From Alphaproteobacteria bacterium (GTDB lineage Bacteria > Pseudomonadota > Alphaproteobacteria > Reyranellales > Reyranellaceae): 64,000 nt of DNA. Below, one piece after another: positions 52,299 through 60,323 of this stretch (positions are counted from its first letter, which is position 1; each line of letters begins with the position of its first letter). The stretch spans positions 186,001 to 250,000 of the forward strand of contig JAFKFL010000027.1 in the NCBI GenBank assembly GCA_017308235.1, given 5' to 3'. Below the pieces are notes generated by a model, which was given only the letters and a program-made list of their open reading frames with translations, was not told the DNA's origin and did not search any database. The translations under genes and the position numbers were made by a program.

Positions 52299-52351
52299 AC
52301 CTACGACCCCACCCGTGTGAAGGGTGTGCTCTCCCGCTGAGCTACGCGCCC
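52277..52351 (-). tRNA. tRNA-Val (anticodon CAC), CCA encoded
   Basis: On the minus strand the cloverleaf closes fully. The acceptor stem is GGGCGCG/CGCGCCC, the D stem GCTC/GAGC, the anticodon stem CACCC/GGGTG with loop TTCACAC (anticodon CAC), and the T stem GTAGG/CCTAC with loop TTCAATC. Discriminator A is followed by CCA. Length is 75 bases. It reads GUG codons. Its 3' end overlaps the last 22 bases of gph on the other strand. Confidence 0.97.
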
Positions 52352-52361
52352 GGAAGGCGCG

Positions 52362-52390
52362 CGTATAGGGCCTGCCGGCCGGCCCGTCAA
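52362..52390 (-). promoter_or_regulatory. Sigma-70 promoter of tRNA-Val
   Basis: Minus strand: TTGACG (52390-52385), exact 17-base spacer, TATACG (52367-52362), ten bases before the mature tRNA 5' end. This is the clearest promoter in the window. Confidence 0.82.
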
Positions 52391-52784
52391 CGGCCGGCAT
52401 TTGAGCGCGTGGCCGGTTCAGGCGCGACAGCTTCTCGTCAGCAAAAGTCAGCGATCTGTCGGGCCAGGTTCCTAGCATTCCTTTGCCGGGGAGAAGATGG
52501 GAGTCACAGCCCATGGAGGAACCGATGAGGAAGTCTTTGGTCGCCGCCGCGGCAAGTGCGTTTGCGGCTGGAACGTTCGTTGCGTCAGTGGTCAGTGCAT
52601 AAACCCTACAGAGCCCGTCGTTTGGCAAGAACTCGACGGACTGTGCGGGGCACCGCTATCATCAGACGGCGATAGGCCGCGGCCACTAAATCGCTAGACA
52701 AAACAACAGTCATGAACCACATCCTGCAATCGTTCGTGGCCCCGTGCTGCTTTGTCTGCCGATGTTCCAGCCTCAAGGGATCCG
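52391..52784. other. Gene-poor stretch with one leader-only ORF
   Basis: About 390 bases to the right of the tRNA promoter. It holds the 25-residue signal-peptide-like ORF at 52525 and otherwise no reading frame that looks real. The two longer frames (plus 52497-52697 and minus 52694-53182) have Arg/Cys/Gly-rich, non-protein-like composition. Together with the relics that follow, this looks like a site of gene decay. Confidence 0.55.
52525..52602 (+). pseudogene. Signal-peptide-only ORF, probable remnant of a secreted protein gene
   Basis: ATG 52525 has AGGA five bases upstream. The 25 codons give a Lys/Arg start, an Ala/Val-rich core and an SxxSA end (MRKSLVAAAASAFAAGTFVA then SVVSA), then TAA. 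This is a complete-looking export leader with no mature protein behind it. A frame change or deletion at the TAA is likely; alternatively it is a very small secreted peptide. Confidence 0.45.
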
Positions 52785-53056
52785 ATGACCAACGCGCTTC
52801 TGCTCCGCCCTGGTGATCGCGTTCCGGACTTTGCGCTCTCCGGCCTCGACGGCAAATACCGCAAGTTCGTCTGGTCGTTCATCGGCCAGCCAGTAGCCTC
52901 GCTCAAACGCACTGAAATTATATGATTGTCGAGCCGACGATGCAGAAGGCGATCTCCGACCGCCTGGCCTACCGCGTCGGGCCCGAGCATGAGGCCCTGC
53001 CGGTCCCTCGGGGCCGACGCTTCGTTCTGACGACCTTCCTCCGGCAGAAGAAATGA
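52785..53056 (+). pseudogene. Remnant of a redoxin/2OG-Fe(II) oxygenase gene with an internal deletion
   Basis: ATG 52785 has AGGGA seven bases upstream and reads LLRPGDRVPDFALSGLDGK, a peroxiredoxin/redoxin N-terminus, but stops at 52925 after 46 codons. A second short frame (52922-53056) ends PVPRGRRFVLTTFLRQ, which resembles the C-terminal strand of prolyl-4-hydroxylase-type oxygenases (HE..PV..GRRY...TFL). Alphaproteobacteria have redoxin-oxygenase fusions of this order, so the pair looks like the two ends of such a gene with the centre lost. Matching of both ends is from memory. Confidence 0.45.
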
Positions 53057-53427
53057 GCCGAGCATTATTGCTGTCGGCATTGTCACTGATGATCGCCAGT
53101 TTGGCTGCCGCCCAGTCGTCGACACGGGCCCACATGGAAGCCTGCACCGAATGGAAGCGAGAAGGCGGACATATCGGAACACGCAACGACTGCAATCGGC
53201 CGGTCGCCATCAAGTTCATGGCTTACGACGGCAGCCACCTCCTGGAAGCCGACGTTCCACCGGGTGGCTGGTTCGACTCAGGCGTCGTGGACGGCTCGAT
53301 CGAGGGCTATCTCTTCACGGTCTGCCCCGTCGGCTACATACCGAGCGTGCGTTTCTCGCTGGAGAACGCAGCACCCATCGCGGACAGCCTCTACAACTGC
53401 CTTCCCCTCAACAAACCTGACGCCTGA
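53053..53427 (+). CDS. Small secreted protein of unknown family
   Basis: 124 residues from ATG 53053, overlapping the preceding short frame stop (ATGA). Signal peptide SRALLLSALSLMIASLAAAQ. The mature part of about 100 residues has four Cys (EACTEW, NDCNRP, TVCPVG, YNCLPL), likely two disulfides, and a beta-rich pattern (VAIKFMAYDGSHLLEADVPP). I do not recognise a family. It is next to decayed sequence but looks intact. Confidence 0.6.
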   Translation: MSRALLLSALSLMIASLAAAQSSTRAHMEACTEWKREGGHIGTRNDCNRPVAIKFMAYDGSHLLEADVPPGGWFDSGVVDGSIEGYLFTVCPVGYIPSVRFSLENAAPIADSLYNCLPLNKPDA

Positions 53428-53466
53428 CGCGGCGGCGACGCAACCAGCCTTTCTGATTCGCGACGT

Positions 53467-54081
53467 TCACGCCGGCTCGCCAGGGCTCTCCGACTTGAAA
53501 TTGTAACGTGTCGCGGTGAGCAGGCTGGAGACGGCGCACGACTTGGTGTCGCGGAAGCCGGCGGCGCGCAGCACGGTCCGTATCTCGCGTTCGCCGAAGG
53601 CAACTCCACGCCCCTTGGGATGGATCGTCCAAAGGGAAAGGCCCGGATGTACAGCATGGATGGCCTGGGCTGCCGCGAGATCACGTGGTCCTCTAACGCA
53701 GACGATGAGCATCGCAGCATCGAGGCCATCCTTCACAAGGACTCCTTTGAGTGCGTTCGCCAGAACATCATCGTCGAATGATCCAACCAGCAGCGCCCGC
53801 GCACCCTTGTCGAGACCCAACTTCGCGCGAAGACCAGGTGGTGGCAAGGCGATCGCCTTGCGCCACGCTTCGGCGGCGCGCCTAGCGAGATGGAGCCGCA
53901 CTGACTCGCCCGCGCAAGTAAAGCAGAGCGTATCACTCTTCACCGTCACGCTCTTGATCGACGATCTCGGGAAGCGTCGCCGGATTGCGCCTCTCAAGAT
54001 CAGTTCGGCACTTTCGAGAAGCGCGCGAACCTCTCCGGTTTCATCACCGACCTCGGCATGGACCAACGCTTCACGCCCCAC
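53467..54081 (-). CDS. DUF3052-like protein of unknown function
   Basis: 204 residues from GTG 54081 with GGAG seven bases upstream. The N-terminal half is LVHAEVGDETGEVRALLESAELILRG and a charged region. The C-terminal half, LRAKLGLDKGARALLVGSFDDDV and LWTIHPKGRGVAFGEREIRTVLRAAGFRDTKSCAVSSLLTATRYNF, follows the pattern of DUF3052-type domains (a Gly-rich nucleotide-like loop, a 'W..PKG' strand and a final 'tAlrF' strand). Biochemical role unknown. It is last in a minus-strand group after the M81 gene. Confidence 0.55.
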   Translation of the reverse strand: MGREALVHAEVGDETGEVRALLESAELILRGAIRRRFPRSSIKSVTVKSDTLCFTCAGESVRLHLARRAAEAWRKAIALPPPGLRAKLGLDKGARALLVGSFDDDVLANALKGVLVKDGLDAAMLIVCVRGPRDLAAAQAIHAVHPGLSLWTIHPKGRGVAFGEREIRTVLRAAGFRDTKSCAVSSLLTATRYNFKSESPGEPA

Positions 54082-54122
54082 TGAATGTCTCCAAGGTCAT
54101 GGACGGCACTTGCAACGGTATC

Positions 54123-55637
54123 CTAGGCTGGGCGTGCACCAGCATATGGATCGTTCACGCCATCGAGCGGCCAGATCGGCCGTCGCAACTTGGTGAATTT
54201 CAGCCGTGAGATATCCGGCGAGCAGATGCCCCCTGAATCAACCAGCACGACCTCGCGGGCGATCGGGGCATAGGCCGCCCGAAAGTGTTGCACGCTCTTC
54301 ACCACCAGAACGTCCTTTGCCGCAGGATCGATGCCCTGGCTCTTGAAGACCTGCAAGTCGATGGTCTGGATACGGTTGGAGATCGTGACGACGTCGATCC
54401 CGCCAATGCGCAACACTGCGGTCGGGCCCATGGTGGTCACGACGCCGGCATTCATGGGGCCGTCATTCTTGAACATGCCGTCCGAGAGCATCTTCACGAC
54501 GGCCCTCGCCTTTACCGGCACACCCATCGCCGGGTCGGTGTGGCCGCCCAACGTGACTTCGATCTCGGCACCAACGCCGGCCCTGATCGCTTGCTGCACC
54601 GCGGCGGGATCGTAGATCGTGCCGACTGCGGCATTCTCGATCTTCGCGTCGATCAGCGCCTGCAGGACAGGTGTCGTGTCGTTGTAGCCGCCGCCTCCCG
54701 GGTTGTCGGTCCCGTCGGCGATCACTACGGGGCCGGTCTTGTCACTCTTGGCGCGGGCGGCAGCGACGCCATCCGACACCGGCCGGTAATCGGTCGAGTT
54801 CTCGTCGCGCCGGCGCCAGATCTCGTCGATCAGTTCGCGGGTGATCTGCCGCGCTCGCCCCTCCGCTGCCGGCTCGTAACTCACCGCAATCGACGGGCCG
54901 GTGTAAGGAATGTCCGACCAGGTGAAGCCGGCCTGGATGCTGACCACATTGATGCCGGGTTCCTTTTCATAGCCGTCGGCCTTGGCGAGCAGATCGAGCA
55001 TCAGACCAGGCTGCGTGGTGCGGCCATGGTCAGCGCCTTCGAGCATCGCCGGCTGACTGAGAAGGCAGCGCGGCTTCTTCCGCCCTTCCAGCACCTCCTG
55101 CACCAGGGCTGCCGCCTGCACGGCGCGATCGTAGCCGTCGATATGCGGATAGGTGCGGAAAGACACCAGAGCACTAGCGTTCTTCGCCATCTTCAAGGTG
55201 GCGTTGGCATGCAGGTCGAGTGTGGCAACCATCGGCGCATCCGGTCCGATCCCGCCACGCAGCGCTTCGAGCAGCGCGCCTTCGGCATCATCCTCGGTTT
55301 CGGTCACCATGGCGCCGTGCAATGACAGGCAAACGGCATCGAGCTTGCCGGCTTTTTGTGCCGCGCCGACGATCTTGTCGCGGATCGTTTCCCACGTCTC
55401 CCTGGTGAGCGTGCCTGAGGGCGTCGCATTGGCCGCCACGCCATAGACCGGCTCCCAGCCATATTTGGCCGCCGAGTCGATATAGCCGCCCAGTTCGTTC
55501 CGCGTCCCCTTGAACTGCGGCACGATCGCCCCGCCTTCGATCAGGTAGCGACGACGGTAGTCGTCGAGCGTGGTCTTCAGTTTGCTGAAGGTATTGGTCT
55601 CGTGCATGAACTGCGCGATCAGAACGCGATACGCCAT
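54123..55637 (-). CDS. M81-family metallopeptidase (MlrC/microcystinase C-like)
   Basis: 504 residues. It starts RVLIAQFMHETNTFSKLKTTLDDY, the M81 (DUF1485) opening with the HETNT motif, then LSLHGAMVTETEDDAEG, VATLDLHANAT and FRTYPHIDGYDRA with candidate zinc ligands. The C-terminal MlrC domain has DGTDNPGGGGYNDTT and KSVQHFRAAYAPIAREVVLVDSGG. MlrC hydrolyses linear peptides in microcystin breakdown; most relatives have unknown peptide or amide substrates. It has no signal peptide. It follows the CMD gene with 16 bases between. Confidence 0.92.
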   Translation of the reverse strand: MAYRVLIAQFMHETNTFSKLKTTLDDYRRRYLIEGGAIVPQFKGTRNELGGYIDSAAKYGWEPVYGVAANATPSGTLTRETWETIRDKIVGAAQKAGKLDAVCLSLHGAMVTETEDDAEGALLEALRGGIGPDAPMVATLDLHANATLKMAKNASALVSFRTYPHIDGYDRAVQAAALVQEVLEGRKKPRCLLSQPAMLEGADHGRTTQPGLMLDLLAKADGYEKEPGINVVSIQAGFTWSDIPYTGPSIAVSYEPAAEGRARQITRELIDEIWRRRDENSTDYRPVSDGVAAARAKSDKTGPVVIADGTDNPGGGGYNDTTPVLQALIDAKIENAAVGTIYDPAAVQQAIRAGVGAEIEVTLGGHTDPAMGVPVKARAVVKMLSDGMFKNDGPMNAGVVTTMGPTAVLRIGGIDVVTISNRIQTIDLQVFKSQGIDPAAKDVLVVKSVQHFRAAYAPIAREVVLVDSGGICSPDISRLKFTKLRRPIWPLDGVNDPYAGARPA

Positions 55638-55653
55638 CGGAACAACTCCACGC

Positions 55654-56202
55654 CTACAGTTTTGCTGTCTTCAGCCACTCAGCCTGGCCGTCTTCGCCCT
55701 CGACACCGGTCGTCTCGAGGAAGCGGCAGACCATCATGTAGTAGCCGATGGTAAGGGTGAGCTCGACCAGCGCGCCACGGGACAGGAATCCTTCGACGGC
55801 CTTCAGCGCCTTGTCCGATGCACGGACATTGCGCACGACGTCGTCGGTGAAACGCAGCACCGCTTTTTCGTTGTCCGAAAAGACGGGCGCTTCGATAGTG
55901 GCGTCGCGCAGAGCAGCGATCTTTTCCTCCTCAACTCCGACCTCGCGCGCAATCCGCTCGTGCTGGAACACTTCGTACGCGGCGCGGCTCAGGCGACCGA
56001 CTCGCAGGATGGCAAGCTCGCGCAAGGTGGGATCGAGCTCGCAGCGATGGAGCAGCGCATTGCCCATGCGCACGAACCCCTTCAGCCCGTACTCCGAATT
56101 GGCCAGCATGCGGTAGATGTTCAGATGTGTGCCGAGCTTACCCAGGAACTCGGCGTGCTTGCCGGTGGCGCTCTCGACTTCGTAGTACGGAATACGTGAC
56201 AT
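55654..56202 (-). CDS. Carboxymuconolactone decarboxylase (AhpD-like) family protein
   Basis: 182 residues. Core helices are LKGFVRMGNALLHRCELDPTLRELAILRVGRLSRAAYEVFQHERIAREVGV, which is the CMD signature in the variant with E-x-x-QH and no CxxC, then FSDNEKAVLRFTDDVVRNV and ALVELTLTIGYYMMVCRFL. The missing redox Cys pair makes AhpD-type peroxide defence unlikely; decarboxylase-like or unknown chemistry is more probable. It lies between chrR and the M81 gene, with small gaps. Confidence 0.88.
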   Translation of the reverse strand: MSRIPYYEVESATGKHAEFLGKLGTHLNIYRMLANSEYGLKGFVRMGNALLHRCELDPTLRELAILRVGRLSRAAYEVFQHERIAREVGVEEEKIAALRDATIEAPVFSDNEKAVLRFTDDVVRNVRASDKALKAVEGFLSRGALVELTLTIGYYMMVCRFLETTGVEGEDGQAEWLKTAKL

Positions 56203-56228
56203 TGGCCCTCCTCAAGCGCGGGAGCCTG

Positions 56229-56885
56229 TCAGAGCCAGCCGCGCCGCACCAGCGGATTGAGCCAGCGCCCCCAGCGACCCGTAAGCACAATCGGTTTCTC
56301 CTCCACGATCAACGCAATGCAGGACTCGCCTGGATCGGCAATCGGTTGATGTTCCTCGACACCGGGACCCATGGCAAAGTCACCCACGACATAGTTGCCG
56401 GTCCGATCGGTGTAGCCGCCCCGCAGCACGACCGTATATTCATTCCCCATGTGGCGATGCATCGGCAGGCCGTTACCAGGCTCGAGCCGAAGGAGCGAAA
56501 CGCGATGCACGTCGTCCCGCAGATCCAGCTCGATCTCCTCGAAGCCGCCGAGCCTGCGCTTCCATCTTGTCACCGGGCCGAGATACGGCCTCAGGGCAGC
56601 CGGTGCCCAGTCGAAGTCGGGATGGGGCGGCGGTGACTTGGGGAGCGGATCGACGGACACCCCATCGAGACGACCGAGTACGGTCTCAAGCGCCAGTGTA
56701 TCGACGTCGGCTGCGTTCTCGCTTTCGATCAAGATGCCGCCCAGCGCGGCGAGCCCGTTGGCCACATGCCGGGCTGCCGGGTCGAAGGCGAGATGAAGCG
56801 CGACGGCAAGGGCCGGCCCGTCAGCCAGCGTCCCGGCGGCATAGTCGAGCATGAGTTCTTCTGGAACCGGATGTCTGCTCGTCAC
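56229..56885 (-). CDS. chrR: ChrR-family cupin anti-sigma factor lacking the zinc-finger cysteines
   Basis: 218 residues, overlapping the sigma gene by four bases (ATGA). The N-terminal anti-sigma domain begins HPVPEELMLDYAAGTLADGPALAVALHLAFDPAARH. In Rhodobacter ChrR zinc is held by His6, His31, Cys35 and Cys38; here His5 and His31 remain, but positions 35 and 38 are Asp and Ala. The C-terminal cupin keeps its metal set: His143 and His145 (PMHRHMGNEY), Glu149 and His179. In known systems ChrR holds RpoE until singlet oxygen or organic peroxide is present. Whether this variant still binds sigma without zinc is open. Confidence 0.85.
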   Translation of the reverse strand: MTSRHPVPEELMLDYAAGTLADGPALAVALHLAFDPAARHVANGLAALGGILIESENAADVDTLALETVLGRLDGVSVDPLPKSPPPHPDFDWAPAALRPYLGPVTRWKRRLGGFEEIELDLRDDVHRVSLLRLEPGNGLPMHRHMGNEYTVVLRGGYTDRTGNYVVGDFAMGPGVEEHQPIADPGESCIALIVEEKPIVLTGRWGRWLNPLVRRGWL

Positions 56886-57445
56886 GTCTCGTCGCCCTTC
56901 TCTTCCAGAGCCTGACGCAGCTTTCCCAGGGCAGACCGGATTCTCGACTTCACCGTACCCAGCGGCAATTTCAGCTCCTCGGCAATGGCCGTGTGGGCCT
57001 TGTCCTCGAAGAATGCCTTGCGAAGGACCACCTGCTGATCAGAAGGCAGGCTATCCATCAGCTCCTTCATCCTTTGATACGTCTCGCCCGCCAATACGGA
57101 TGTATCGGCTTCCTCGTCCGCAGGCGCAAAAACCGTCAACCAGTCCTCGGTTTCGATGGCCGGCCGGCCGGTGCGCCGCCGCTGGTCGATGCGTTTGTTG
57201 CGGGCGATGGTGTAAATCCAGGTAGCGACCGAAGCCCGCTGGCGATCGAAGCTCGCCGCCTTCCGCCACACCATGATCATGGCTTCTTGGGCGACTTCCT
57301 GCGCGGCCTCACTATCGCTGCCGCCGCGCATGACGAAGGATTTGATGCGCGGCGCATAGTGGCGGAACAGGGCAGCGAAGGCAGCACGATCCTGTCGCAG
57401 CGCTATCGCCTCGACAAGGTCGGCTGCCTGTTCGGCCGTCAGCAT
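56882..57445 (-). CDS. rpoE: ECF sigma factor of the RpoE/ChrR (ECF11-like) type
   Basis: 187 residues. Region 2 has FAALFRHYAPRIKSFVMRGG, EVAQEAMIMVWRKAASFDRQRASVATWIYTIARNKRIDQRRR. Region 4 has LPSDQQVVLRKAFFEDKAHTAIAEELKLPLGTVKSRIRSALGKLRQAL. The close match to alphaproteobacterial RpoE and the coupled chrR gene place it in the singlet-oxygen response group. I looked upstream for the TGATCC/TAAGA type promoter and did not find one. The following genes (chrR, CMD, M81, DUF3052-like) have gaps of -4, 26, 16 and 41 bases and may form one transcript. Confidence 0.92.
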   Translation of the reverse strand: MLTAEQAADLVEAIALRQDRAAFAALFRHYAPRIKSFVMRGGSDSEAAQEVAQEAMIMVWRKAASFDRQRASVATWIYTIARNKRIDQRRRTGRPAIETEDWLTVFAPADEEADTSVLAGETYQRMKELMDSLPSDQQVVLRKAFFEDKAHTAIAEELKLPLGTVKSRIRSALGKLRQALEEKGDET

Positions 57446-57581
57446 TCACATCAGGTCGCAGAGATCGCGACTGTCGGATTCAGTCTCGACTTCGGAGGAG
57501 ATGCAGCCATCCCGCAACTGTCCCGTCGGCATAAGCAGCGCAGCCGATCCCCGTCAATTCGCAGGCTAACCCCAACGAGCA

Positions 57582-58976
57582 TCAAACCGGCTTTCCCTCC
57601 GAGCCGAGGTCCCAGAATAGGCCCGTCATCAGCCGCAATCCATCGCGCGCCACAGGTGCGAGCAGGTGTTCGTTGGGCGCATGTTGAGAACAGGCAGCGT
57701 AGGAATGCGGCACCCACACGGTCGGCATCCCAAGGATGTCGGTGAACACCTCGTTGGGCAGCGAGCCGCCCAGGTTGGGCAGCATGTTCGGCTTCTGTCC
57801 GGCCGTCTTCTCGATCGAAGCGGCGGCGAACTTGGCCCAAGGATTCTCAGGATCGAGTCGGGTCGCGTTCATGATCACCTCGCGCGCCGGTTCGACTTCG
57901 ATCTGGCCAAAACCATGCCGCTCGAGATGTCGACGCAGCGCCGGCACGATATCGTGCGGGTCGGTACCGACGACGAAACGCAGTTGGCAATAGGCGATCG
58001 CACTGGGCGGGATGGCGTTGACGGGGCGGTCGGGATTGCCAGTCTTGAAGGCCAGCACCTCGAACGAATTCCAGCCGAACACGCGTTCCACCGGCGTCAG
58101 CCCTTTCTCGCCCCATTCCGGATCGATCGCGGGCGCACCCTCGCCCGCGTCGACATGGGCGTCGGCCAGGGCGGCGCGCACGGAATTGGTGAGGGTCTTG
58201 GGCCGCCACTCCGGCACCTTGATCTGGCCGCGTTCGTCGGTGATGGTGGCGAGCGCATGGGCGAGCACAATGCCAGGATTGGCAAGCAGTCCGCCCCAAT
58301 TGCCCGAGTGGTGACTGCCTTCCCGGTAGCCGAGCTTCAGGTTGAAGTTCATGGTGCCGCGCGTGCCGCCGAAGATGGTCGGACGGCGATGATCGAGCCG
58401 GGGACCGTCCGAGCCGATCAGCGCATCCGCCTTCAAGGTTTCCTTGTTGGCCGTGCAGAAGTCGGCAAGCCCCGGAGAACCCGTCTCCTCGCCGGTCTCG
58501 ATCAGGATAGTCGAATTGAAGCCAAGGCTGCCCCGTTCCTCCAGAACGCAGGCAAGGGCCGCGATGTTGATCGTATGTTGACCTTTGTTGTCGGCCGTAC
58601 CGCGCCCGTAGAGGCGGTCGCCCTCGACCACGATCTTCCACGGCGACAGGCCCTGACGCCACTGCTCCTCCTGGCCGCGGATCACGTCGCCGTGGCCATA
58701 GGTCAGAACTGTGGGCTTGGCCGAATCCTCAATCCGGCGCGCGATGAGAAATGGACCATATTCGTCGCGTGGGTTGGGAAAGACGCGGCAATCGTAACCG
58801 AGCGCTTCGAGCGACCGGGTCATCTCGCCGGAGACATATTCCTGCAAGGCAGGCATCGAGCCCGCCTCCTGGCTGGTCGTGGGAATGGCCACCCGCCGCT
58901 GCAGGTCAGCAAGGAAGCCACCCTTGTCGAAATAGGTTTCTGCGCGAGAGATCGCGCCGTTTCGTGTACCTGACAT
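57582..58976 (-). CDS. M20-family dipeptidase-like metallopeptidase
   Basis: 464 residues from ATG 58976; the frame opens at 59036. Zinc-site blocks are TVLTYGHGDVIRGQ, GRGTADNKGQHTINI, LIETGEETGSPGLADF and IGSDGPRLDHRRPT. The C-terminal catalytic region has LGGSLPNEVFTDILGMPTVWVPHSYAACSQHAPNEH, the M20 ArgE/DapE/CNDP-type end. It is probably a cytoplasmic peptidase acting on small peptides. It is divergent from the iron alcohol dehydrogenase gene with 62 bases between. Confidence 0.9.
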   Translation of the reverse strand: MSGTRNGAISRAETYFDKGGFLADLQRRVAIPTTSQEAGSMPALQEYVSGEMTRSLEALGYDCRVFPNPRDEYGPFLIARRIEDSAKPTVLTYGHGDVIRGQEEQWRQGLSPWKIVVEGDRLYGRGTADNKGQHTINIAALACVLEERGSLGFNSTILIETGEETGSPGLADFCTANKETLKADALIGSDGPRLDHRRPTIFGGTRGTMNFNLKLGYREGSHHSGNWGGLLANPGIVLAHALATITDERGQIKVPEWRPKTLTNSVRAALADAHVDAGEGAPAIDPEWGEKGLTPVERVFGWNSFEVLAFKTGNPDRPVNAIPPSAIAYCQLRFVVGTDPHDIVPALRRHLERHGFGQIEVEPAREVIMNATRLDPENPWAKFAAASIEKTAGQKPNMLPNLGGSLPNEVFTDILGMPTVWVPHSYAACSQHAPNEHLLAPVARDGLRLMTGLFWDLGSEGKPV

Positions 58977-59038
58977 GGCCGCTAAGCTAGCAAGAGCGTG
59001 TCCGTTGGCCAACTCGGTGCGCATTCGGAGGAACACCC

Positions 59039-60184
59039 ATGATCCGTGCCGGACAAGTCATCTTCAGCAAGATGGAGGAAGTCCAGTTCGGCAAGCCTGC
59101 CGCCAAGACCGTGGCCGAGCTCGTCCAACGCCATCAGGCCGAGCGCGTGTTTCTGATGGTGAGCGGTACGCTCAATCGCGAGACCGACGAAATCGAGAAG
59201 CTCCGCCGCGCCCTGGGGAACCATTGCGTCGGCACTTTCGATAAAATGCCTGCGCACACCCCTCGCTCGGCGGTAATTGCCGCGGCGGAGCAGGCCCGCG
59301 CGACCGAGGCTGACCTCATCGTCACCTTGGGTGGCGGCTCAATCACCGACGGCGCCAAGGCAGTGCAACTCTGTCTCGCCAACGACATTCGCGACGTCGA
59401 AGCCCTCGACAAAGTGCGGCCGCCGGCAACGGCGAAATCGTCCCGTGTGCGGCAAATCTCGGTGCCGACAACGCTTTCGGCTGGCGAATTTTCACCCGTG
59501 TCAGGCATCACCGACGAGCGCACCAGGGTGAAGGAGCTGTTTCGCCATCCCGATATCGTTCCGAAAGCCGTCGTGCTCGACCCGGCGGTGACCCGCCATA
59601 CGCCCTTGTGGTTGTTCCTTTCGACCGGCATTCGCGCAGTTGACCATTGTGTCGAGGGAATCTGCTCCAACGAATCGAGCGCGCATGGCGATGCCTCGGC
59701 ACTGCATGGTCTTTCCCTGTTGGCGCGTGGGCTGCCCAGGGTAAAGGCCGATCCGAACGACATAGAAGCCCGGCTCGACTGTCAGATCGGCGCCTGGCTC
59801 TCCATGACGCCGCTGGTGAGCGGCGTGCCAATGGGCGCGAGCCACGGCATCGGTTACGTGCTGGGCGCGGTGTTCGACATCCCGCACGGCCACACCTCCT
59901 GCATCATGCTGCCGTCAGTCATGCGCTGGAACAAACCGGCCAATGCCGACAAGCAGGCGCTGGTCGCGGCGGCAATGGGCCGTCCGGGCGAGGAGGCCAG
60001 TGATGTGCTCGATGCCTTCATCCGCGGCCTCGGCATGCCGCGTAGCCTTGGTGACGTGAAAGTCGGCCCAGACCAGTTCGAACGCATTGCCAAGCAGGCG
60101 ATGGGCACACCTTGGGTCCCGCGCAATCCTCGCCCCATCGCAGGGCCGGCGCAGGTACGGGAGATTCTCGATTTGGCGGCCTAA
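59039..60184 (+). CDS. Iron-containing alcohol dehydrogenase (maleylacetate reductase-like)
   Basis: 381 residues with GGAGG ten bases upstream of ATG 59039. The nucleotide part has LIVTLGGGSITDGAKAVQLCLA. Candidate iron ligands are in RAVDHCVEG, GASHGIGYVLGA and IPHGHTSCIM, and VPTTLSAGEFSPVSGITDE is family-typical. It resembles maleylacetate reductase and related dehydrogenases more than butanol dehydrogenase, but the substrate is not clear. It is divergent from the M20 gene. Confidence 0.87.
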   Translation: MIRAGQVIFSKMEEVQFGKPAAKTVAELVQRHQAERVFLMVSGTLNRETDEIEKLRRALGNHCVGTFDKMPAHTPRSAVIAAAEQARATEADLIVTLGGGSITDGAKAVQLCLANDIRDVEALDKVRPPATAKSSRVRQISVPTTLSAGEFSPVSGITDERTRVKELFRHPDIVPKAVVLDPAVTRHTPLWLFLSTGIRAVDHCVEGICSNESSAHGDASALHGLSLLARGLPRVKADPNDIEARLDCQIGAWLSMTPLVSGVPMGASHGIGYVLGAVFDIPHGHTSCIMLPSVMRWNKPANADKQALVAAAMGRPGEEASDVLDAFIRGLGMPRSLGDVKVGPDQFERIAKQAMGTPWVPRNPRPIAGPAQVREILDLAA

Positions 60185-60196
60185 TTGTGTGGATTC

Positions 60197-60273
60197 GGTT
60201 ACTGCACGGCCAAGCCCACAACATCTTGAGATTTTAATGTAACCACGGGCAGTAACTGGCGTTTCTGTAACCG
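60197..60273. promoter_or_regulatory. Cluster of four GTAAC-type motifs before the membrane protein/GT2 pair
   Basis: GGTTAC (60197-60202, inverted), GTAACC (60239-60244), GTAACT (60252-60257) and GTAACC (60267-60272). CGGTTACTGC at 60196-60205 and GCAGTAACTG at 60249-60258 form a near-perfect inverted pair. The 139-base gap holds no other clear promoter. This could be a regulator-binding array or ECF -35 elements. Confidence 0.4.
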
Positions 60274-60323
60274 ATGGAAAGCGCTCGTCCCAGCATCGCT
60301 CTCACGCCGCCTGCTACGTCGCC

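Noticed and set aside
52497..52697. 66-codon plus-strand frame with several Cys
   Set aside because: Arg/Cys/Gly-rich, overlaps the leader-only ORF in another frame, and has no ribosome site or motif.
52694..53182. 162-codon minus-strand open frame in the decayed region
   Set aside because: It crosses the redoxin-like and oxygenase-like relics in antisense, with Arg/Ser-rich composition and no ribosome site.
57446..57581. Search for an RpoE-type (TGATCC/TAAGA) promoter before the rpoE gene and before phrB
   Set aside because: No pair with proper spacing was seen in either upstream region, so no regulon claim is made.
57666..58973. 435-codon plus-strand open frame
   Set aside because: Antisense to the M20 peptidase gene, no motifs.
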